A DNA stretch of 64,000 nt from Hofstenia miamia (taxonomy: Eukaryota; Xenacoelomorpha; Acoela). Under the pieces are notes generated by a model, which saw only the letters and a program-made list of their open reading frames with translations, ran no database searches and was not told the DNA's origin. The position numbers were made by a program, and so were the translations under genes. The DNA lies in the NCBI GenBank assembly GCA_004352715.1, contig SCFE01000043.1, positions 1,420,090-1,484,089 on the forward strand, written 5' to 3'. Of the stretch, positions 46,177 to 58,469 are shown piece after piece; the first letter of the stretch is position 1, and each line of letters starts with the position of its first letter.

Positions 46177-47796
46177 TTATAAGAAACAAAAATATTGAAA
46201 GTCCTTTAATGAATAAGCCACACATTCACATGTGTCAACGAATGGAAATATTTCTCCCACGGTCAGTGCTGAAGCTGTATTTGCTTAAAAGAACAATATT
46301 GCCATATCCATAGACTTCTAGTTATAAAGAATAACTTTTTTGTTAAGAAATATTTACTTTCTTCTAGTATCGTAAATAGAAATTCTATGAGCATAAATGG
46401 ATTAAAATTTTGATCTTTCATACAAGGCATTAAATACGTCACAGCCCAAATGTGTAAATCTGTAGTTTTTTATGACAAAATCTTTTAGCAACTCGCTTTT
46501 GTAAAGATATTTATGACAATATTTTGTATGAAAATCTGCTTTTTTATTGTAGCTACATTGTCAATAGACATCTTCTTTCTTCATCAAATGCAATTTCTCA
46601 AGATTTCGAACATACCATGTGTTAGACCATGGACAGAAACATTCCACGTTTTCATACTACGAGCATTACTCAGCGGGCTGGCCTGGCCCGTTTGCTAATC
46701 TGCCCCTAGTACACACACTCCTAAATAAAATAGCAATAAATTTTTTAGGATAGATAGAGCGGTATCGGTATTTTCCGATTTTATCAAAAAAATCACGCTA
46801 TCGGTCCTATAAAGCCTGGCTGTCAAACGTCAAATTGAAAGTAGTAAACCTTATCAGGTCATTTGAGTACATTTTGTAGGCAAAAAATTTGCCAATATAA
46901 TAGATAGCTAAAATATTTCAGGCAAGATCCAAATTTTGCGCCAAATATGAAATACCCAATGGTACCAAATTATAACGATGAAACAGTTATGTTCCTGATA
47001 AATAATTATGTTGGTAAAATTTATGTCTAAGGGTATGTGAAATTCAAAATGTAAATAAATGTATGATACATATGTTATATTTGATTTCAATATTTATTTT
47101 GAAATTAAATTAGATTTATCAGTCAAATTCGCTATTTGTATATTACTTATTGTAAAATAATTTACTGAGAATATTACTAAGAAGTTATCTAAATTTGATT
47201 GATTCTTAGTGCTAAATCAGCAATGTGCAAAATACAAGAAATACTCTACATAGTATAACCCTACATAGTTTTCTCACAATTTCAAAGCAAAATTTGTGGC
47301 ATAACAATAAAAAACTGTCATAATTGAGCGAAAAAATTTGGAGGGGCATATTTTAAGCTTTTCTTACAACTGCCCTAATTCAAACAGATAGTCTTTGTAC
47401 TTACTGGCAAAGCTCGGGGTCCCGATAGTACATTTACATAATACATGCATGTAGCAATGTGGCCTACCATTCCGCAAAGGAAAATTTTAATTACTCTAAG
47501 CAAGCGCGAATTTGGTAGTTTGTGGGCTCCCAAAGTAGTTAGGGATTTTTCAGTGGTGACCTTTGCCCATATATCACTAATTTGTTTAAAACTTTGTAGC
47601 AAAGTACCACAATTAGCCACATGTTTACAAAATCTAAACTAAGTTTTATTATTTGCAAACTTTAGAAAAATTGTCTTTTCCTTTGTCTTAGCCTAAAGTT
47701 CAAATGTAAGGAGACCTAGGGAGTCTTTTTTCTTTGCAAGTGCCCGTTTCATATTTACAACTACCTATTTTGGCCACAACTACTTCTTAGAATATG
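45750..47796. other. A+T-rich stretch, no gene recognised
   Basis: Holds a compound TA tract (46123-46180), a short GC-rich inverted patch GGGCTGGCCTGGCCC at 46676-46690, and GCGGTATCGGTA / CGCTATCGGT words at 46760-46815 that may be relics of hAT ends. Frames at 46513-46698 and 47375-47642 are not recognised. Confidence 0.45.
46123..46180. repeat. (TA)n compound microsatellite
   Basis: About 58 bases of TA with interruptions (GAA, G, TT). Confidence 0.9.
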
Positions 47797-47804
47797 CTTT
47801 GAAC
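47797..47804 (+). repeat. Left 8-bp target duplication (CTTTGAAC)
   Basis: Matches CTTTAAAC at 48603-48610 at 7 of 8 bases. Confidence 0.85.
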
Positions 47805-48602
47805 CAGAGATAGAAGTGGGGCGGATTTTTGTGAACTGCCCTGCCCCACCCCACAGAATATGTGTCCTGCCCGATTTTCACGCGTTGACATCTGCCCCAC
47901 ATTGCGCCAAGTTTTATATTCTACCACCCCAAATTGGCCTACTAAAAAATTCTGCTCCAAAATTACTTACGATATTTTCTTGCCCCATATTTGTTCTAGG
48001 ACAATTTTCATTGCACTACACCACACAACCACTGCCAAATATTTTGAATCCCTACTTCCTAGAAGATACAGAATCGATTTTTAAATGTCATCTCTACTAT
48101 TGCTACCAAAAGGAATCAAATAACAAACGTGATGCATATTAATAACATTATTAATAGCAAAATGAAATATAATTTTAACCTTATAAAATTTTTTATAAAG
48201 CTAATATTTTATGTAATACATTTATGCAAGGACAATTGCACTCCTCCCAATGTAATTACAAAGGCTATTGACTACAAATCGGATCAAAGTGATCTTACTA
48301 ATATCATTGAATAGAATCAAATTTCACTAAGAGCTAAACATGCATATTAATTAATTTTTCAAAACGTGACTAAATTTCCAAGTAAATCAATTTTTTTAAG
48401 CAGGGACCTTTGATGTGATAAAATGCTTTTACAATCTCTAAAACTGGCAATTTCTTACTTCAATCTTTCTTAACTACAAAGGTGGTTTTGCCCCACTTTT
48501 GCCCCATGGGTACCCACGTTGGAAAAATCTTGCCCCATACCCGCCTCGACCTGCCCCGCCCTAGCCTGCTCCATAGATCGGCCCGCACCACTTCCATCTC
48601 TG
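47805..48602. mobile_element. 798-bp non-autonomous hAT element with GCCCC-rich ends
   Basis: Terminal inverted repeats CAGAGATAGAAGTGGGGCGG and CAGAGATGGAAGTGGTGCGG (18 of 20) begin with the CAGAG typical of hAT. They are flanked by 8-bp duplications (7 of 8). TGCCCCACC, CTGCCCGA and similar C-runs occur repeatedly within about 150 bases of the left end, and TGCCCCA, CTGCCCCGCCC and CCTGCTCC within about 120 of the right. A frame at 47816-48142 runs through this repetitive sequence and is not convincing as a gene. Confidence 0.9.
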
Positions 48603-48610
48603 CTTTAAAC
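48603..48610 (+). repeat. Right 8-bp target duplication (CTTTAAAC)
   Basis: Pairs with 47797-47804. Confidence 0.85.
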
Positions 48611-48999
48611 TTTGGAATTAATAGATAAAGTTCTAGAAGCTCGCAACACTACGATGACAAAAACTGAAGATGAAGGCTCTGATTATGATGGAAATGAAAA
48701 GTCTGATTAAACGCTTGCTTGTAGTATTTGAAGAAGCATCATCATATCTTTCTTACTATAATGTTGAAAATAGTTTCATTGAACCCAACCTCTAGCATAT
48801 CACTCCATAGTTTTAATATTTTTACGATCTGCCAATTTTGATAATCTCTATAATCGAACTGAACGAGTGAGCTTAAGGTTTTCACAACATTCAGAACATT
48901 ATGAGATTTGCTTCAGTCATAATTTCTAAGACTTCATATTCCCGATCTGATGATGTATTTACTAAGATAAGCGATTGCTGTTGCTATCAAAGACAACCT

Positions 49000-49390
49000 T
49001 ACATACAATAAAGCAGTGAAAATATGGTCTCAAGCTTTTCAGGTGCTATGAATTGTCAAATGGATTGGCATTAACTGCTGATATATACACAGGTCTTAAA
49101 CCAGGAGCGCCAGTTCTCCGCAACCTAGGAAACCAATTAGCTGTTGCCTTGTTGAAAGCCAATCCTCACTCTACTAGAACTATTCTACGGGGGGACTATG
49201 CTCTATAAAGAACACACTCACATTACGGTACAGCATGCTCTCCAAAGAGTAATCGTCAGTTAATTTGGCTGACCTCATCCCATCTCAAGAATGTGGTTTC
49301 TTTGAATGGACTTATCAAGATAAGCCATTGCCTCGTAGAATTGCAAGAGTTTCTATGCCATCCAGATGCTTTATCAGCAAAAATGTGCAA
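49000..49390 (+). pseudogene. Probable piggyBac-type transposase remnant
   Basis: piggyBac transposases excise and insert DNA at TTAA with an RNase-H-like core. The sequence reads NKAVKIWSQAF, a one-base frameshift, then LSNGLALTADIYTG (about 49053-49094), LRNLGNQLAVALLKANP and RGDYAL before a stop at 49206. The K-W ... G ... (D/E)IYTG ... LG ... V...L order matches the middle of the catalytic domain, where YTGK is the best-known block. Another frame downstream has CGFFEWTYQDKPLPRR. An acidic stretch upstream (TKTEDEGSDYDGNEKSD, near 48655-48708) could be the N-terminus. Two short TTAA MITEs lie 10-12 kb away, but no sequence links them to this remnant. Confidence 0.42.
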
Positions 49391-49779
49391 TTGCAACAAT
49401 AAATATATGTAACTATCTATCTTGCATGTATTCTAAGAAAATCAACTCAAAAAATATTTAGTAACATTCCCTATAAAATGTAGTAATTTGACCTTTTAAT
49501 GACGTGTGTAAATTTTCCTAACCTGATGAGGAGGTAATGAACAAATTCTTTGGGTTATCATAAAAATCTGTTTGTATTTAAAAAATAATTTTCAGGTATT
49601 ATTTAAAAACTATTATTACTTTATATGTACATTTAGAAATCGATTTATTTTAATGCAATTACAATTATTTTCTTATACAATTCTTTTATAGTCTTCCTTG
49701 ATCCACTATCTACAATATAAAATTTGATAAATCAATTGATAAAGTGACCTTCAGAAAAGAAACTTGCTCTGTTAATGTC

Positions 49780-50460
49780 AACAACAAATTATTGGTACTT
49801 GGTGACCTAATATACCAACTAATTTGATGGATAGTAGTCAACATTACGATATTCTAATAAATGCACTTGATGCCTTTAGCACTCAAATCTCAGTTTCGTT
49901 TATTCAGATATTTAATAGAAAAATTTGCTGAAAATCTGCAATCTGATGTTAATGACTATTTTTCTTGGACTACAACAAAATTTTATGAAACAAATATTCG
50001 TCTTTATACGCCTTTGCATACAAAGCTACATTTTATAAAATATGTGCTTTACCAATTTGTGTTTCTGGAATATAGCATCTTTCCATAGATCAAAGAAAAA
50101 AATTCAAAATTTTGTTTAATTATAAGATAGCCATTGAACAAAGCAAATTACAAAAAACAACTTATTGATGTTCCATTTAGTCAATGTGTTATGACTGGAA
50201 TATAATCTGAAATTCCTTTACAAATGCATATTTGGAAAAGTAATCTTTCTCAAAAGAAATAATATTTCAATTGAAAATGATAATCACAAACTATGGAAAG
50301 CCCTTTTTTGTTTGTAATTGGATTTCATACAAATGGTAGTTTCAAAAGTTGTAAAATGTTCACACTCCTTATCGCTAGAAAACATTCAGCTATTACTGAT
50401 AGAAGATTCGCGAAGGATGTCAAAAAGTACTTTAGTAGGGTTTTTAAATAATTAAGAGTT
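49780..50460 (+). pseudogene. LINE remnant: end of endonuclease and linker before reverse transcriptase
   Basis: KLLVLGDL, a one-base loss, then NIPTNLMDSSQHYDILINA (about 49787-49865) matches the GDFN-(I/L)P block of apurinic-type endonucleases in non-LTR retrotransposons. Further on, NDNHKLWKAL (about 50276-50305) and, one frameshift later, GFHTNGSFKS and DRRFAKDVKKYFSRVFK (about 50399-50449) resemble the linker that precedes the polymerase in CR1-like LINEs (LWKALKxLG...). No polymerase motifs follow. An ATG frame at 49861-50088 is a shadow in a different frame. Confidence 0.5.
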
Positions 50461-53400
50461 AATGAACTTGGTCAATCGCATCGTTTTTTATCAATTGTTG
50501 CTAAACCTTTGTTAACCCTGTTTGTAACAGCGTTACTTTTATGCAAAAAATCGATTTTGTCGCGTTTTTTGACAATTTTATGCAAGCCTGTTGAAAGATT
50601 TTGAAGGCATTTTACATAGACAAATGCAGATCTATCGAGAGTTGTGTGCTAAAACTTATTCTTACACCTGAAGTGCATGTAAGTATGATTTTTTTTCAAT
50701 GAAAAACCTAATTTTTCTAAAAATATTCAAATTCTTCCCATACCTCGTTTTCAGATAATGAGGTAGTCTAATACCCATGGTAACAACAGCTGTGCGATTA
50801 TTGTCCAAGCGCTCGTGCGCAAATTCACAGGGACGGCGCCAGTTTGTGAATCAAAGAATGCTTAAATAAATTTGGTGAAGCTATCAAAGATTTAAAAAAA
50901 TTCCCATTAGAATTTGGGTGAAACAAAGACCAATAAATCTATCTTGTAGTTGTAGTATTAGTAATGAAATAAATTTGCAGTTCAGCATGAAAAATCGCAT
51001 GATTAAGAAGGTTCAACAAATACATGTACGCTATATTTAAAGTTGCCTTGAAGTTCAATTTCAAAAAAAATTATCAACATTTAATGCCATGAAAAGAAGT
51101 AGGCAAAGCTTCGAATATAGCAAGAAATGGTTGTTATTATTTTCGTAACACTGATGAAGTGTCTTCCCAACTTTGTCAAATGCTATATTGTTCCTATTCG
51201 TTGAAAATATCCACATGAATTGTTGGAAGCCCTTAATTCCATTAGATTCTCGATAAAATTTGATAACGGGACCCAGCCACATAGCCAAAAGGAAAATTTA
51301 AAAAATGAAACAAAATATTCATAAAACAATCATAGCAAGAATCACAAATTTGTCACCTCGCCAAATGTATATGAAATATATAAACATGTAATACATTTTA
51401 AATTTAAAAGAACATGATATTTAAATTTTTCTAATCAGCAAAGCAAGTATTCAGTACAAGTCAAAAGTTTTTTTACAAATATTCCATCATATCATATATA
51501 ATTACTTTGAAGTTAACATGTGTTATTTAGCAGTCGATAAATTCATATTTGACTTCTGATTGTAGAGAAATATTTTGAAATTTTTTATATTGGAATGGGG
51601 GTGTGGAAGAGCGAATAATGTACAAATACTACACCGAAATTTGAAATCTATGATTAATATTTAAATAGAGAAGGGGTATTAATTTTTAAAATTGGAAGTC
51701 AACCAAAAATTACTAACAAGTTTGTTTATACATGTGCCAAGTGCACTACAAAATAGGAAAGTATAGCAATGTTAGGATGGGTTCAGTGTTGTTATTCATT
51801 ATGTAGTTATTAATTCTTTTTTAAGTGAAAAAAAAATTTAGTGAAATGTGATTTATATATTTTTGATTCAAAAGTAGAGTTTTATTCCTTCTTCCTTGTT
51901 AAGAAACTTAAACTCAATTTCGTATTAAGAATTATTAAATATCTATTTGTTGTGTATAGGATGCTATCACTTGGTTGTTTCTGCTTGAATTTCCTTTGAA
52001 TTGATTATCACCTTGCCATTATGCATCCAACATTCTCATTGACTTGCATTTTTCTGGTTACATCACTCTATTAATGAGATGATGAGGTGATACATATAAC
52101 AAACTTTTTGAATTCATGTAAGAAAGCATTCACTTTTCTGAATAAAGTTACTTATTAAATAGAATCAGTTAATTACCTATATATATATATATAATTCAAT
52201 CAAATTTAAAATTTAGAAAAGGCCGCTGTACACATAATCTTTGTGCCCAATTCAACACTGAAGCGTCATCTTTACAAACATATTTATTAATTTTTTAAAG
52301 AAAATTGGATGTTTTCATTTTAAGAGCACCCTTTACAAATGACTAAATAATTTTTGCTTTATTAAGTACCAAGCCGTTTTGTTCACTTTTTCAAACAATT
52401 TTCTCCAATTCTATCTAAGGAAATTTTTAATCCTGGGTTTTTAACACATCTATGGCTAAGTGTGCTTCCCTGCTATGGTGAACATTTGTGATGATAATTA
52501 TTCATGCGCTTGAAATATATGAAAAAAATTTTTTTCTGTGGAAAATGTTTTTGCAAAAATTTTAAAATTCTTCCTATCCCTAGTACTCAAATAATAAGCG
52601 ATTCTAAAGCAACAACTAACCTCAACTATGGGTTCGTGCTGGCACACAAATGAAGGATGAAAATGAAAACGAAAACGATTCTCTAGACAGTGGTGTTTTC
52701 GGATTTGAATATCTTTATCATTTAATGGGTTATGAGCATTTACTACTTTTTCATAGAAATCATCACAAATTGAAAAAATGCCAGGGTCAGCTAGCGTTAA
52801 CTGGAATAAAAAATCATATCTAATTTTTAAAAAATTTAGATACTTTAGCTCAATATTAGCTGTCAGCGTATTTTTAGCATAACTTTCTAAGCGGCTTTCG
52901 GAGTTTGCCGATAAATTTTATATGTTATGTGCCAATACATATACATAAACGATAAACGAAAGACATGTTGAGGAAGTTCAAATTTCAAAAAATCTATAAC
53001 AAATAGACAAAAGTGTACTCCAAATGAGTATATAGAAAATTCTTTTACAACAGCTAATATTGTAATTTAATGTAACCGTATTATGCATAGACAATAATAT
53101 CAAGAATTTCACTTCTAAAATCAGGACTGTTTTTTGAGGATATAATTTTTTTTGGATAATATGCAGTGGTTTGCTTGAGGATGCAATGCCGTAGTTCTAA
53201 TACGGCTGTATTTTCAACAAATTTTTATTTTGTTAGTTTACCAAAAAGCTGAAAATTGTCTGAAACAAGGGTGATACATATCAATACAAGTATATGAAAA
53301 CAAATTATTAGAAGTTTAATATCAACAAGTATACATTTTTGATGCTCTTTCATTTCTAAAATCATAACATTTGTAAGATTAATGAAATGAAAATCACTTG

Positions 53401-56300
53401 CAATGCTCACATTACGTTGTTTACGTAACTGGCTAAGTGCCCTTTGAAATCTATAGTATACAATCAGACTAACTTACTTTTGTTTTGCGCATGTTAATAA
53501 CCAGAGTGCATCGAAACAATCAATAAATTGGCCTTTGCAGCTGACCTGTAAATGTAATTGTCACCGTTATGATTGAAATGAATTTGAATTGGTCGTCTGC
53601 AATTCACGTGTTATTCAAATATTTACAAAAGGCTTCTAATACTAAATTATTTAACTGTTAAAACACAATTAAATGTCACGATTCTTTTCGTTGTTAATTA
53701 ACAAGCTCTTAATGTGGTTTCTGAAAGCACTTGAAACTTTTCACTGAATCTATACAATGTTTTGTTTCAACAGCAATGGTAAGCTAAAGAAATTAACTAT
53801 AAACACCAGTCACACAATTAGATTTTCTATTTTCTTATTTGTTATTGAAAATCGCGAATGGAAAATAAATAATTTATTTAAGTCATTTAAAGTTACTTAA
53901 CACATACTATAAGCCTTTTCCATATAAACGTAAAAAGTACAACATGAAGTGAAAAATTGTTTGTCTTTATTATCCGGCAGTGGGCAACTTGGGTATTGCC
54001 TTCATGTCTCTGAGCCAACGTAGTGTGCTGTTTTCCTATACTGTATATTGATATTTCTAAATCACCTGTTAATTTATACATCTTCACTAAATCACGCTTT
54101 TGTAATCTTTCAAATAAGACAATAATAAAAAATTAAAACATATTAGTAAACATATAAACAATCGCTTTGTGAAAGTTTCAAGTTTTTACTTTTGTTTATA
54201 TGTGTTTTCTAAAACTTTAATTCGGAATTTTCAATAGAGCTAAGTTATTAGTCTCTGTGTATTTATGTATATTTTGTAACTATTTTATACACGCATGTTG
54301 TACACGCGTACATAAAAAGATAAAGCTATTGAAGTTTTTACAAAGCATATTGCATGAAATCAACTTCTACGATTTCTAAAAGGTGAATTAGTAAAGCTCC
54401 AATAAAAAGCTTAATATGCTATTCAATTTATTAATATAATGTGAATTTTTTCGCTATGATATATATGATCATTCTTACTATCAAAATATTTTCGAAGGCA
54501 TACTTAAATTTTAACATGTTTCGTTTTAAAACATTATTTGTAGCTGAGAGCCTATAATTTGTAATGCATGTTTTTCAATAGCATTATTATGCATGTGTAG
54601 ACTTGTACAGCATGAGTAGATACAAATATAGCAAAATATACTTGAATATAGAAACAAAAATTTGAAAAATTAGATTTAGGGCTGATCAAGCAGTAACGGA
54701 ATTTCATTTTCCCTGTCAAAATCGATGCTGCTCATTCAATAATGATTTATTTTTTAATTGAAATGTGTCATGTTTGACTTCTTTTTAGGTTCATCAATGA
54801 GACAGAATTATTTTTGAGAAATTCATTTTTCCTTAATCTGTGAAACCAAATCTACTCTGCAACGGATTTTCAAGAAGTTAATTTCACATTTACAAGTATA
54901 TGCCATTTACATCATAACATACTGTTTCTCTATAAAAAACGTATCCCCAATATGATAAATGTAATCTTCCTTTAGGGTTAGTACAATATCTTATCACCAA
55001 ATATTGACACACTGGAAATATTTATTCCATTGAAAATTAAAAAACTAATTGGTTCTACATGGTAACGGAATGTCAATGGTCCTGTTACCAGGTATAGATT
55101 GTACTTTTTACTAATTTTTATCATTATTTTACATTATTGCATTAATACCACTATAATTAGTGTCTAGGGCGTACATAAATAAGTATATATAAAGAAGAAC
55201 AGCAAACTTCAATCTAAATTTTTCGCTTTAAATGCTAACTATAGCATGAACAAGCCCTTTCTTAAAAATTTGTGCTAAATGGGGTTTGGGTAATTCGGCA
55301 AGAGTTAAACTGGGTAAATCTGTTCTGTTAAACTACGCTTAGATTAACTATTTTTGATATTCCAAGTTTATAAATTCCAATTATAAAAGAATTATTTGCA
55401 TTGCTGACGTATTAATGATTAGGGACGACCAACTATGTTCAATTGAAATAACTTTTTATGGGCAAAAATTTAAAGAACTAAAATGCAAATACCTAAAAAA
55501 CGATGATTTTTTTATTTGTCATGCTTTATCTCAATGTTTATCAAAACCAGAAATGAAAAAACCTTCATCAACCAAGTAAGTCGATATTAAATTAAATTAA
55601 ATTATTTTTTGCAAATGAATTTTATATTTTTAAAGTATGAAAAAATTTAAACTATGAAATGATTACTATAAAAAATTCTTGTAGACACATTAGCATTTAT
55701 TGATAGTCCGTCAAGTATGCATACTTCTGATTGGTTTCTAACAATGTATAATTATAATGGTAAATTTGTAAATCTAGAAGTTCCTTTCAATATATGTGTG
55801 TATGTATTTAGCTCATCATCATATTATGCGATGTTGCGACTATTTTATGCAGCATACTTGGTTAGCTCTAATAATGAAGCAATTTATCCTGTATTGGCAA
55901 CTGTTTCAAAAATATATTGTACATTCTTAGTTTTAGTGTATCCACAGAAACACTTTTTCCACATATGCGAATATCTGGTTCATAAATAATGCATTCGTAA
56001 AGGTTTTCCATAACTATACTTACAAAACGCCTACACATATATTATTTCTGCAACTAATGTGCCTCCGAATTCAATTTGCTATAGCTCATAGGCTATTGGT
56101 GATAATTTGATTCTGTAAAAACTAGTATGTTCACTAGCTGTTTTTCCTTCACTGTAAAAATTGCTTCAATAACGTTGTTAGTAAAAGCCACTAAAGGTAT
56201 GTTTGCTCTGAGAACGAACATCTGTACCAAATCATGATATAAAATGTGTAATAGTTAATTCTACTTGAAGGACGTTTATTATTCCACCTGCACAAATTCA
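50461..56300. other. A+T-rich stretch, no gene recognised
   Basis: About 5.8 kb. It includes a 28-base segment shared with the hAT element at 38201 (50922-50949), a GC-richer patch at 50795-50840, a (TA)n tract at 52179-52193, and frames at 51061-51288, 53225-53410 and 55717-55989 without recognised domains. A TTAA-CCCTGTTTG near 50512 resembles a piggyBac end but has no partner. Confidence 0.45.
52179..52193. repeat. Short (TA)n tract
   Basis: About 15 bases of TA. Confidence 0.8.
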
Positions 56301-56429
56301 TATAGCATTGTTCAATTATAACGGAGTATCATCATGGAGATAATCTATTCAAGAAAGATCCACAAGTCTGGACACAGATGAAATTATGTGCTATGCATGT
56401 ACTTGTTTCTTTTTAATTTATAGCTTTTT

Positions 56430-56790
56430 TCAGAACACATCCTACTGATTCTGCTTGGTTTCAGCACTATGGTGCCCTGCTCATTGCTCGGTCAATGTTC
56501 GTGAATTTTTGATTGACCTATTTTTTTAGGCCAATGGTTTGGTCAATGAGGAACAGTTGAATGGTCGACAAGAAGTCCAGACATTTCTCCACTTGATTTT
56601 AGGATTGTAGACACTTGAAAGGTATGGTGTATTCAGAAAAATGTCAAGTACCTACATTATTTGCAAGGCGTATAGAAGAGACCTGTCAGCAGATTAAATG
56701 AAATTTTTCTTGTGCCCAGATTTGCGAGACACTCTGTGTCGTAGTTCAAAAAACCAATTCTAGAGTTGAGACCAAATGTAAAGTTATGAT
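56430..56790 (+). pseudogene. Mariner-type transposase remnant
   Basis: WFQHYGALLIARSMFVNF (about 56453-56506) corresponds to the W-x-Q-D-G-A-P-x-H-x-A block of mariner-group transposases, with the Asp lost. After frameshifts, WSTRSPDISPLDF (about 56561-56599) carries the SPD(L/I)(T/S)PLDF motif whose final Asp is catalytic. Readable residues further on include GMVYSEKCQVPTLFARRIEE (56619-56680, across a frame change) and RDTLCRSSKNQF, the usual C-terminal end. At least three frameshifts or stops disable it, and terminal repeats were not found. Confidence 0.72.
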
Positions 56791-56799
56791 TCAAATAAA

Positions 56800-57660
56800 T
56801 GAAATTCATGTTGAAGAAAAGATCTAAAGGAATGTCATTGCATTTTCACCACGCTATTGATAAATAAATGTATTTTTGTGCAATTGTTTGTATTAACAGG
56901 TAGAGGAGTACATATAAAAAACAGTAGCAATTTCAATTGTTTAATACTATTTAAAATAATGCGAATTACATGTTACTTAGGATTTTGTTATTAAATTTTG
57001 TTTAACTCATATCTTGGCGCATACGTTCAGTGGCTTCCACTAACAGTGGCACTGAAATAATTCTGTTCATGCCTGCCCAGAAAAAATTTACAGTGAAGTG
57101 ACAAAGAGCTAGTGAAGTCGTCCTTACAGAATTCAATTATCAACAAAAATCTTCGAGCTATATCAAAGTAACGCTATAGATATGCTTGCAACTTATGGTT
57201 AGACACATTTAAAAGATTTAGGACTTACCAGGGCCTACTGGATTTACTAACTTTGGCTTTTATAACTGTCTTAAATTTTTTTATGTATATATTCTTAGGA
57301 TTCGTCAAAAAATATTTATTTTTGAAATATCACAATTTCCCTTCGGATTCGAAAAGATAAACTTATAAAAAAGTTTATGCTGACTTTTACGGAAACTAAT
57401 TGTAATTTACCGATTGCAAACTGAATTTTAAAATTCTCACTACTAACAATGCATTTTCCCTCATCTTCTGAACATGCGGAATATCTTTGTGTCTTATTAT
57501 TTAGTTTTGATTTCAGGTAACGAATATGAACTTTTGTATTTATTAAATATGTATTTTTTCAATTATTTTGTATCTAAGCTTTATGAAAACTCATGTAAAT
57601 TCATTATTTTAGGATCTTCAGCAATGATGCTATTGAAATAGGTAGATCGCCTATATGACT
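56800..57660. other. A+T-rich stretch, no gene recognised
   Basis: Contains CAGTGGCTTCCACTAACAG and GTGGCACTG at 57029-57054, hAT-like words without a paired end. Nothing else supportable. Confidence 0.4.
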
Positions 57661-57689
57661 TAATCTGTCATTTTTGGTNGTTTTTTACG

Positions 57690-58161
57690 ACGGGGAGGGA
57701 GGGGGGGGTGTGGAACTTCACAGAAGACTACTGTGCTAGAAGCATGTGATGTGATACTAAGCATTTGGACTACTGCAGCTATCCCCGTAACAAAAACACG
57801 ACACAAAATTGCAACCGATATAGTAACTAAGTTTTATGACATACTCCTGCTAATGATCTAAATTTTATAAAAGACTTGATTTCTTTTGGCCGCAAAAACA
57901 ACCAACTCTCCAGTGTTGTAATCTGAAGAATTTGAAATTCTAGGTTTGGCATGTAAAACATTGTCTAGAAAAGCTTTCTTGCTTAAAAAAATAATAGAAG
58001 TTGGTATAAGTGCCTCACATTTGAAAATGGGACGTCCAAAATGGAACCTGCCTGAAATAACACAAGAGACTGAATTTGCAGACTTTATAGGTACTCGGTT
58101 AAGTTATAGTTTAAAGCGTTTAGGTGGTTCAACAGAACACTTAACAAAGCCTGGGGAATAG
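57690..58161 (+). pseudogene. Unidentified decayed coding-like stretch
   Basis: After a G-rich patch with an undetermined base (57679), the plus strand reads TTVLEACDVILSIWTTAAIP and HKIATDIVTKFYDILL, then stops. A later ATG frame (57946-58161, 71 codons) reads LACKTLSRKAFLLKKIIEVG and LKMGRPKWNLPEITQETEFA. The composition and the W-x(2)-A-x-IP pattern suggest a protein of mobile-element origin, but I cannot name the family. The last frame has no splice signals that I trust. Confidence 0.3.
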
Positions 58162-58233
58162 ATTTTTTGGATTCACTTATTTTGTGAGGTTATCCATAAG
58201 CTTGATATTATGTTACTACTCACTGAAAAATGT

Positions 58234-58462
58234 GCTAGCGCAACGCTAGCTACATAGCGTACGAAAAAATTTTGTAAATTTATGTTTCTTTAAGGTTTAA
58301 GTAGCAAGCATAAATACTATTTCATATTTATGTGTACAATATCACAGATTTCTTCCAATAAATATAGTATAAAACACTGACGATTTGCTAGCAGAAGTTA
58401 GCTGCATATACGCCATCTATTGTTACCTTTTTGTTGAGAGAAAACGCTAGCGCATCGTTAGC
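58234..58462. repeat. Pair of related hairpins 212 bp apart
   Basis: GCTAGCG-CAA-CGCTAGC at 58234-58250 is a perfect 7-bp inverted repeat. GCTAGCG-CAT-CGTTAGC at 58446-58462 is the same motif with two changes. They could be the two ends of a short insertion or two copies of one regulatory palindrome. No target duplication was recognised. Confidence 0.65.
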
Positions 58463-58469
58463 TAAAACA

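Noticed and set aside
47816-48142. 108-codon proline/cysteine-rich frame
   Set aside because: It arises from the GCCCC-rich subterminal repeats of the hAT element; composition explains the openness.
55717-55989. 90-codon plus-strand frame with hydrophobic segments
   Set aside because: Hydrophobic residues follow from T-rich codons. No family resemblance and no supporting signals.
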